In this document: positions 57,926-64,000 of the stretch, piece by piece
Layout of the letters: every line of letters begins with the position of its first letter
Position numbering within the stretch: position 1 is the first letter of the stretch
Source: Phycisphaeraceae bacterium
GTDB lineage: Bacteria; Planctomycetota; Phycisphaerae; Phycisphaerales; UBA1924
Assembly (NCBI GenBank): GCA_019454185.1
Contig: CP075368.1
Span: 2,831,649-2,895,648 of the forward strand
DNA length: 64,000 bases
Reading direction: 5' to 3'
The notes under the pieces: generated by a model
The model's input: only the letters and a program-made list of their open reading frames with translations
Databases searched by the model: none
Told to the model about the DNA's origin: nothing
Position numbers and translations under genes: made by a program

Positions 57926-60900
57926 ATGCAGATTCGAAGAGCACTCGTTCTCGCCGCAGCCGCCGGACTCTCCGTCGGACTGCCCGCGTTCTCCGCCGAC
58001 ATCACCACCGGCGACGGACAGTCACGCTCAGTCACGATCATGCCCCACGCCGCGGCTCATCTTGAGCCCCCCCAGCACTCGATCTCCTTCGCCCTCGGCC
58101 TCATCGACACATCCGTTCCTCGCACAATCACCTCACTCGGCACCGCGCTCGTCAAAGACGCCCGCATCCTCATCCAGCTCGACGGCCCCATCTCCCCCGC
58201 GAGACGTGCCGCGATCCAGAGCGCGGGCCTCTCGATCGGCGACTACCTGCCCAACTACGCCTACATCGTCCGCCTCGACCGCGTCGATCTCGCCGCGCTC
58301 AACGGACTCGGCTTCGTCCGCTACGCCACGCCCTTCGAGAACGCGTGGAAACTCAGCCCCGAACTCGGCGTCAGACCGTTCAGCACGCCCGAGCGCCAGT
58401 CGCTCCGTGCCGCGGGCATCTCACGCCTCATCGTCACGCTCTTCGACGGCGAGACCGAAGCAGGCGCGCTCGCCCAGATCGGCGCCATCCCCGGCGCGAT
58501 CGTCACGGGTGTCGAGCGCACCGGCACGCAGCGCGACATCATGGTCACCATGCCCTCGGGCTCGATCGCGCAGCTCGCTCAGATCCCCACCGTCCAGATG
58601 ATCGAAGAGGCGCCGGAGATCACCTACCGCAACGCCACCACGACCTGGATCATCCAGACCAACGTCTCCGGCTCGACCACGCTCTGGGCCAACGGCCTCC
58701 GGGGTGAGAACCAGATCGTCGGTGTCATGGACAGCGCGCTGGATCGCAACCACTGCTCCTTCTCCGACTCCAACCCCATCGGCCCCACCCACCGCAAGAT
58801 CATCGCGTACAACACCTCCTTCGGCGCCAGCTCACACGGCACCCACGTCTCCGGCACCGCAGCGGGCGATGCCGGCGTCACCGGAAACACCCGGGGTGTG
58901 GCCTACCTCTCCAAAATCGCCTACCACGCCACTCCCTCCTTCACCGACGCGGCGATGTACAGCCGCCTCGAAACGCACCACAACCAGGGCGCACGCTCGC
59001 ACACAAACTCATGGGGCGACGACGGCACCACCAGCTACAACTCCCTCGCCAGAGGCGTCGATCGCTTCTCCTATGACTACGAAGACTCGCTCGTCCTCTT
59101 CGCCGTCACCAACACCAGCTCCCTCAAGAATCCCGAGAACGCCAAGAACCTCGTCGCCGTCGGCGCATCGCAGGACACGCCCAACCAGGGCAACCACTGC
59201 TCGGGCGGCACCGGACCCACCGCCGACGGACGCCGCAAGCCAGAGGTCTACGCACCCGGCTGCAACTCGACCTCCGCCTCCTCCGGCACCTCCTGCTCAA
59301 CCGTCTCCTTCACCGGCACCTCGATGGCCTCCCCCGCGCTCGGCGGACTCGCCCTCCTGATGCGCCAGTACTACACCAGCGGCTACTACCCCTCCGGCGC
59401 ACCCAACGCCACCGACGCCTTCACGCCCACCGCCGCGCTCGTCAAGGCCACCATGATCAACTCCGCCGTCGATATGACCGGCGTCAGCGGCTATCCCAGC
59501 AACCTCGAGGGCTGGGGACGCGCGCTCGCCGATGAAGCACTCCACTTCTCCGGCGAGACCAGGCGCATGATCGTTCAGGACGTGCGCAACGCCGACGGCT
59601 TCGTCACCGGCGAGTTCGATGAGTTCCAGATCACCGTCAACTCCAGCTCACAGAAACTCAAGGTCTCACTCGTCTGGACCGACCCCCCCGCCAGCGCGTC
59701 CACAGGGGCTGGAAACGCCGCCATCAACAACCTCGATCTCGAAGTCGTCACGCCCGGCGGCACCCTCTACCGGGGCAACGTCTTCAGCGGCGGAAGCTCC
59801 ACCACCGGAGGAACCGCCGACGTCCGCAACAACGTCGAGCAGGTCCACATCAACGCGCCCGCCGTCGGCACCTGGACCGTCCGCGTCCGCGCCACCGCAG
59901 TCAACTCCGGCAAGCAGGGATACGCCGTCGTCGCAACCGGCGCGATCGATCCTCCCGCGCCCCCCAGCTCGCTCACGCTCGAAGCCACACCGCCCACGCT
60001 CGTCGCCCCGGGCATCGAGACCACAATCAACGTCACTATCACCCCCGACAACGACACCATCGTCGGCACACCCACCATCTCCTACCGCTTCGATGCCGGC
60101 TCATTCACCTCCGCCCCGATGACTGACCTCGGCGCGGGCGTCTGGCAGGCCACCCTCCCCGGCACACCATGCGAGACCTCGCCCCAGTTCTACTTCTCCG
60201 CACAAGGCACCGTCTCCGGCACGACCACCCTCCCAGCCACTGGCGCGGCAGATCCATTCGTCGCCCCCGTCGGAACATTCGTCCATGCCTTCGCCGACGA
60301 CATGGAAACCGACCAGGGCTGGACAGTCGGCGCCTTCGGCGATGCCGCCACCGCGGGCGTCTGGGAGAGAGCGATCCCCGCCGGCGGACTCGGAGCCCCG
60401 ACCCAGGACAACACCCCCGACCCCGGCGTCTACGCCTACATCACCGGCCTCTCCTCCGACGTTGACGGCGGCCTCACCACCCTCCTCACGCCTACCTTCG
60501 ACCTCAGCACCCCCGGCGATTACACCATCTCCTACGCACGCTGGTACAACAACAGCGAGGGCGCAAACGCCAACGCAGACACCTTCAACATCGGCATCTC
60601 CAACAACGGCGGCTCCACCTGGACAACCGTCGAAGTCGTCGGACCGGCTGGACCCGGCACCTCCGGCGGCTGGATCACCCAATCCTTCGATCCCGCCACC
60701 AAGATCGCCCTCACGTCCAACATGCGCATGCGCTTCATCGCCAGCGACCTCTCCGCCGACTCAAACATCGAGGCAGGCATCGACGACTTCTACGCCTCAC
60801 GCATCACCTGCCAGAATCCGATCGATTGCCTCGCCGACTACAACGGCGACACCGAACTCGACGTCCTCGACCTCCTCGACTTCTTCGATGACTTCGGCGA

Positions 60901-61018
60901 TTGCTCCGGCCAGCCCGCTCCCTGCGGCACCGTCAGCGATGCCGACTTCAACGGCGACACCATCGTCGATGTCCTCGACTTCCTCGATTTCCTCGACGCC
61001 TTCGGCACCGGCTGCTGA
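57926..61018 (+). CDS. Subtilisin-like serine protease (S8) with dockerin-like C-terminus
   Basis: 1030 residues. Signal peptide, then a propeptide-like region to about 240, then the S8 domain: D269 in GVMDSALDRNH, H304 in SSHGTHVSGTAAG and the Ser in GTSMASPALGG. It has the S8A pattern with a C-terminal P/beta domain (VSLVWTDPPAS, NNLDLEVVTPGG), then an Ig-like and a jelly-roll-like stretch, and ends with two repeats (TELDVLDLLDFFDDFG; TIVDVLDFLDFLDAFG) and a terminal Cys. It is expected to be secreted and retained by the shared C-terminal module. A terminator follows. Confidence 0.9.
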   Translation: MQIRRALVLAAAAGLSVGLPAFSADITTGDGQSRSVTIMPHAAAHLEPPQHSISFALGLIDTSVPRTITSLGTALVKDARILIQLDGPISPARRAAIQSAGLSIGDYLPNYAYIVRLDRVDLAALNGLGFVRYATPFENAWKLSPELGVRPFSTPERQSLRAAGISRLIVTLFDGETEAGALAQIGAIPGAIVTGVERTGTQRDIMVTMPSGSIAQLAQIPTVQMIEEAPEITYRNATTTWIIQTNVSGSTTLWANGLRGENQIVGVMDSALDRNHCSFSDSNPIGPTHRKIIAYNTSFGASSHGTHVSGTAAGDAGVTGNTRGVAYLSKIAYHATPSFTDAAMYSRLETHHNQGARSHTNSWGDDGTTSYNSLARGVDRFSYDYEDSLVLFAVTNTSSLKNPENAKNLVAVGASQDTPNQGNHCSGGTGPTADGRRKPEVYAPGCNSTSASSGTSCSTVSFTGTSMASPALGGLALLMRQYYTSGYYPSGAPNATDAFTPTAALVKATMINSAVDMTGVSGYPSNLEGWGRALADEALHFSGETRRMIVQDVRNADGFVTGEFDEFQITVNSSSQKLKVSLVWTDPPASASTGAGNAAINNLDLEVVTPGGTLYRGNVFSGGSSTTGGTADVRNNVEQVHINAPAVGTWTVRVRATAVNSGKQGYAVVATGAIDPPAPPSSLTLEATPPTLVAPGIETTINVTITPDNDTIVGTPTISYRFDAGSFTSAPMTDLGAGVWQATLPGTPCETSPQFYFSAQGTVSGTTTLPATGAADPFVAPVGTFVHAFADDMETDQGWTVGAFGDAATAGVWERAIPAGGLGAPTQDNTPDPGVYAYITGLSSDVDGGLTTLLTPTFDLSTPGDYTISYARWYNNSEGANANADTFNIGISNNGGSTWTTVEVVGPAGPGTSGGWITQSFDPATKIALTSNMRMRFIASDLSADSNIEAGIDDFYASRITCQNPIDCLADYNGDTELDVLDLLDFFDDFGDCSGQPAPCGTVSDADFNGDTIVDVLDFLDFLDAFGTGC

Positions 61019-61050
61019 TCGCACCCACCCCGCACCCAAGTGACCGACCA

Positions 61051-61080
61051 GCCGCCCCCTCCGCATGAGGGGGCGGCTTT
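61051..61080 (+). terminator. Intrinsic terminator after the subtilase gene
   Basis: GCCGCCCCCT and AGGGGGCGGC form a perfect 10-bp stem with loop CCGCATG, followed by TTTCGTT. Confidence 0.88.
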
Positions 61081-61377
61081 CGTTCCCGATCCACACGATC
61101 CGCCGACACCCCCGCCCCCTGTGGACTGGCCGAGGGTCCAAGATTGAGTTCCATCCACCGGGGAAACTCATTACACTGGGCCGATCGTGTGGGCCATCCC
61201 GACCGGGTTGGTGGGTTGTCGGCGCAGACACCCCGGCTCTCGGTCTCAGTCCGCGGCACGCACGATCGCAACGCCGCACACGTCCGTTCGCACTCGCGAT
61301 GCGCATGGGAGCGACGCGAGCCACCATGGTGCCCAGCAACACAACGCCGAGCCGCACATCACCAGTTGGAGCCACGA
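61081..61377. other. Intergenic region before the LVIVD protein
   Basis: 297 bp (359 bp including the terminator) with no recognised gene. Several in-frame starts upstream of 61378 exist but encode sequence unlike a signal peptide, and no strong promoter stands out. Confidence 0.35.
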
Positions 61378-63699
61378 ATGACCTCGATCGACCCCTCCCG
61401 TCTGACTCTCGCCCGATATCTGCTCGCGGGCGCCGCCGTCGCCGCGCTCACGCTCCCGTCATTCGCCGATGAAGACTGGCGCAAACTCGCCGACAGACGC
61501 CCACCCAGAGAAGGACAGGTCTGGACCGCGGGCGACCCATCCCGCTCGACGCCGCCTCGCTTCCTCGGCGACAACATGTACTTGCAGGCCTGGTTCCCGG
61601 TCTCGGCCTTCCCCGGCGGCAGCAACTCCGGCAACAGTTGCTGGGGATACACCTCGCCCTCCGGCCGCAGATACGCCATCATCGGGCTTCAGAAGGGCTT
61701 CGGGTTCGTTGAAGTGACCGACCCCAGGAACGCCCAGTACGTCGGGTTCATCGGCGGACCCTCTTCGCTCTGGCACGATGTCAAGGTCCTCGGCCACTAC
61801 GCCTATGGCGTCTCCGAGGGCGGCTCGGGCATCCAGGTGATGAACCTCGCAAACATCGACAACGGCGTCGTCACGCTCGCACGCAACCACTCCACCATGG
61901 GGCACTCGACGACCCACACCATCATGTCCAACCCCGCCAGCGGATTTCTCTATCTCGCAGGCGCCAACGTCGGCAACGGCGGACTCGTCGCGGTTTCAAC
62001 CGCGGACCCCGCCCGCCCCGCGATCGTCGGCGCATGGACCACCCGCTACGTCCACGAAGCGCTCATCGTCTCGTACACCTCCGGGCCATACGCCGGAAAG
62101 GAGATCGCCTTCTGCTTCTCCGCCGGCTACGGGCTCGACATCGTCGATGTCACCAACAAGTCCAGCATGGTCCGCATCGGAGGGAACACCGACTACCCCT
62201 TCCGCTCCTACTGCCACCAGGGCTGGCTCAGCGAAGATCGCAAGTACCTTTACATGGACGATGAGCTCGACGAGGGCGTCAAGGTCTGGACCACGACCAC
62301 ACACGTCTTCAACGTCGAGAACCTCTCAAACCCGATCTACGTCGGTTCTTTCTCCGGCGGCACAACGGCCATCGACCACAACCAGTACGTCCACAACGGC
62401 AAGCTCTACCAGGCCAACTATCGCGCGGGGCTGCAGGTCTTCGATCTCTCCTCCAGCCAGACCTCCCCGACACTCGTCGGTTCCTTCGACACACACCCCG
62501 AAGACAACCGAGCCAAGTTCAACGGCGCATGGAGCACATACCCCTTCTTCGGCGACGACGCCATTCTGATCAGCGACATCGAGGGCGGCCTCATCGTCGT
62601 CGAGTTCGATCCCCGCAAGCTCGTGATCGAGCCCCTCGCCGCGCCCGAAGTCGTCGGCCCGGACAACACATCGAACACCGTCACCGTCCTCATCACCGGC
62701 GACGGCACCGACGTCGTCCCCTCCACCGTCACGCTCCACGCCTCCATCAACGACGGGCCGGAGATCATCGTCCCCGCGATCGACAACGGCGATGGCACCT
62801 TCACCGCCTCGCTCCCCCCCGCGCCATGCCCCTCACACATCGACTACTACTTCTCCGCACAGAGCCAGACAGATCGCACGTTCACCCATCCCAAGCGCCC
62901 CGAGAACGGGAAACTCCGCGTGCTCGTCGCCGCCACCGCGACCGTGGTCTACGAAGATCTCTTCTCAACCCACGGCTTCAACGGCTGGAACTTCGGTGAT
63001 CCCTCCAGCCCCGACACCGCGACCTCCGGACGCTGGATCAAGATGGTCCCGAACCCCACCGTCGCCCAGCCCGGCTCCGGATACACCGGCCAGATCTGCT
63101 GGGTCACCGACGGACGCGCCGGTGAGAACCCGCAGCAGTACTCCGTCGGAGGAGGCAAAACCACACTCATGTCCCCCGTCTTCAACCTCGCCGGAGCCGT
63201 CGATCCCCGAGTCTCCTACTGGCGCTGGTTCGTCAACGGAATCGGCAGCGAAGCCGCCAACGAATCCCTCACCATCGACATCTCCAACGACGGCGGCTGG
63301 ACCTGGACAAATCTCGAAGTCATCAACAACGCCTCAGGCCAGGACGACGGCGGCTGGTTCTACGCCGAGCACCGCCTCGCAGGACGCATCGGGTTCACCT
63401 CGCAGATGCGCGTCCGCTTCGTCGCCGCCGACTACCCCCTCGCCTTCACAACCGTCGAGGCAGCCATCGACGACTTCCGCGTCATCGATGTCGGATGCAC
63501 CTACTGCCCCGCCGACTACAACACCAGCGGCTCCGCCGATGTCCTCGACCTCCTCGACTTCTTCAGCGACTTCGGACTCTGCTTCGACTCCCCCCTCCCC
63601 TGCGGCGAGTTCGGCAACCCCGACGTCAACGCCGACGAGGCCGTCGATGTCCTCGACTTCCTCGACTTCCTCGACTTCTTCGGCCAGGGCTGCAACTGA
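61378..63699 (+). CDS. Choice-of-anchor B family / LVIVD-repeat protein with dockerin-like C-terminus
   Basis: 773 residues from MTSIDPSRLTLARYL, which leads into a signal peptide. The first ~430 residues contain LVIVD-type propeller repeats (GFGFVEVTDPRNAQYVGF, GLQVFDLSSSQTSPTLVG) and the choice-of-anchor B signature WHDVKVLGHYAYGVSE and HEALIVSY. A jelly-roll-like segment follows (WTWTNLEVINNASGQDDGGW, repeated in outline in the subtilase). Two dockerin-like repeats (SADVLDLLDFFSDFG; EAVDVLDFLDFLDFFG) close it. It is probably a surface binding protein. Confidence 0.82.
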   Translation: MTSIDPSRLTLARYLLAGAAVAALTLPSFADEDWRKLADRRPPREGQVWTAGDPSRSTPPRFLGDNMYLQAWFPVSAFPGGSNSGNSCWGYTSPSGRRYAIIGLQKGFGFVEVTDPRNAQYVGFIGGPSSLWHDVKVLGHYAYGVSEGGSGIQVMNLANIDNGVVTLARNHSTMGHSTTHTIMSNPASGFLYLAGANVGNGGLVAVSTADPARPAIVGAWTTRYVHEALIVSYTSGPYAGKEIAFCFSAGYGLDIVDVTNKSSMVRIGGNTDYPFRSYCHQGWLSEDRKYLYMDDELDEGVKVWTTTTHVFNVENLSNPIYVGSFSGGTTAIDHNQYVHNGKLYQANYRAGLQVFDLSSSQTSPTLVGSFDTHPEDNRAKFNGAWSTYPFFGDDAILISDIEGGLIVVEFDPRKLVIEPLAAPEVVGPDNTSNTVTVLITGDGTDVVPSTVTLHASINDGPEIIVPAIDNGDGTFTASLPPAPCPSHIDYYFSAQSQTDRTFTHPKRPENGKLRVLVAATATVVYEDLFSTHGFNGWNFGDPSSPDTATSGRWIKMVPNPTVAQPGSGYTGQICWVTDGRAGENPQQYSVGGGKTTLMSPVFNLAGAVDPRVSYWRWFVNGIGSEAANESLTIDISNDGGWTWTNLEVINNASGQDDGGWFYAEHRLAGRIGFTSQMRVRFVAADYPLAFTTVEAAIDDFRVIDVGCTYCPADYNTSGSADVLDLLDFFSDFGLCFDSPLPCGEFGNPDVNADEAVDVLDFLDFLDFFGQGCN

Positions 63700-63737
63700 C
63701 CCACACCCTCTCCTCCCACTCACCCACCCAACCCACG

Positions 63738-63765
63738 ACGCGGATGCACGAGCGTGCATCCGCGT
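63738..63765 (+). terminator. Intrinsic terminator
   Basis: ACGCGGATGCACG and CGTGCATCCGCGT form a 13-bp stem with a 2-nt loop, followed by TCGCGTTCTG. It lies 39 bp after the LVIVD-protein gene. Confidence 0.75.
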
Positions 63766-63823
63766 TCGCGTTCTGAGTCCCCACGCCCGAGAACCCGCCC
63801 CGCACCGATCGCAACCCCCATCC

Positions 63824-63851
63824 TTGACCGGCCCCCTCCGGTCCGTACCAT
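63824..63851 (+). promoter_or_regulatory. Putative tRNA promoter
   Basis: TTGACC (63824-63829), a 16-bp spacer and TACCAT (63846-63851), about 63 bp before the mature tRNA. Confidence 0.5.
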
Positions 63852-63914
63852 TCCCCTCACGCCCGGACCGGCTCCTGCCGATCCTGGTCACAACTCGGGA
63901 TAGATCCCGTTGTC

Positions 63915-63987
63915 GGGGGCGTAGCTCAGTTGGTAGAGCGCTTCCATGGCATGGAAGAGGTCGAGAGTTCGAGTCTCTTCGCCTCCA
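63915..63987 (+). tRNA. tRNA-Ala(GGC)
   Basis: 73 nt with a complete cloverleaf: acceptor GGGGGCG/CGCCTCC (one G-T pair), D-arm GCTCAGTTGGTAGAGC, anticodon stem CTTCC/GGAAG around loop ATGGCAT with anticodon GGC, T-arm GAGAGTTCGAGTCTCTT and discriminator A. The CCA end is not encoded. Confidence 0.95.
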
Positions 63988-64000
63988 CTCGACACACAAA

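Noticed and set aside
53724-63699. True cellulosomal dockerins
   Set aside because: The repeats share the EF-hand-like DxNxDG loop but carry LDFLDFLDxFG helices typical of planctomycete anchoring modules; no cohesin or cellulase is nearby.

Overview
The window looks like a chromosomal segment of a planctomycete, most likely of the Phycisphaerae/Phycisphaerales. The grounds are high GC, four short secreted proteins ending in PEP-CTERM-like sorting tails (Pro-rich start, Leu/Gly/Ala helix, Arg-Arg-Arg-Arg), four large secreted proteins ending in paired EF-hand-like dockerin repeats of the DxNxDGxVDVLDFLDFLDxFG type, a HYExAFE-family protein, and paired amidohydrolases. This placement is inference from family content; no 16S gene is present.

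Layout. 0-2 kb: tail of an alpha/beta hydrolase, an IS5-like insertion sequence with terminal inverted repeats, and a decayed HicB/HicA pair. 1.9-6.6 kb: three paralogous zinc-ribbon membrane proteins, the third split by an in-frame stop. 6.8-15.3 kb: a PEP-CTERM protein, an HTH protein, dnaX with a clear -1 frameshift cassette, a lipoprotein, a REP/RAYT transposon-like unit, a CBS protein, class II DAHP synthase and a histone-H1-like protein. 15.5-23.9 kb: a complete type II-C CRISPR-Cas locus: 56 repeats of 36 bp with 55 spacers of exactly 30 bp, cas2, cas1, cas9 and a tracrRNA gene. 24-32.8 kb: two large secreted amidohydrolases, a regulator-like gene, hypothetical, PEP-CTERM and lipoprotein genes. 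32.9-38.6 kb: a phage-like head module on the minus strand (portal, scaffold-like, SU10/DUF5309-like major capsid, connector and small proteins) with no terminase, integrase or tape measure. 38.9-51 kb: two zinc-ribbon membrane paralogues, a short NuoG, PEP-CTERM proteins, a HYExAFE protein with a duplicated 3' end, small membrane proteins, a PSP1/RicT protein and a signal peptidase I carrying a large inserted domain. 51.5-63.7 kb: exported prolyl oligopeptidase, five-heme cytochrome, lysyl oxidase homologue, subtilisin-like protease and LVIVD-repeat protein. The window ends with tRNA-Ala(GGC).

How the parts work together. The CRISPR locus is the most coherent system. Each repeat ends in a perfect extended -10 promoter motif (TGGTACACT), as in the processing-independent Neisseria II-C arrays, so each crRNA may be transcribed from its own repeat on the plus strand. 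A tracrRNA with a bulged anti-repeat and an intrinsic terminator is encoded on the plus strand just upstream of cas9, and the reverse strand of its anti-repeat carries the same promoter motif pointing into cas9. The 53.8-63.7 kb block encodes an exported set of oxidative and proteolytic proteins sharing one C-terminal module, which suggests a common surface-display or anchoring route. Several genes have a TAnnnT box 6-9 nt before the start codon, suggesting leaderless mRNAs.
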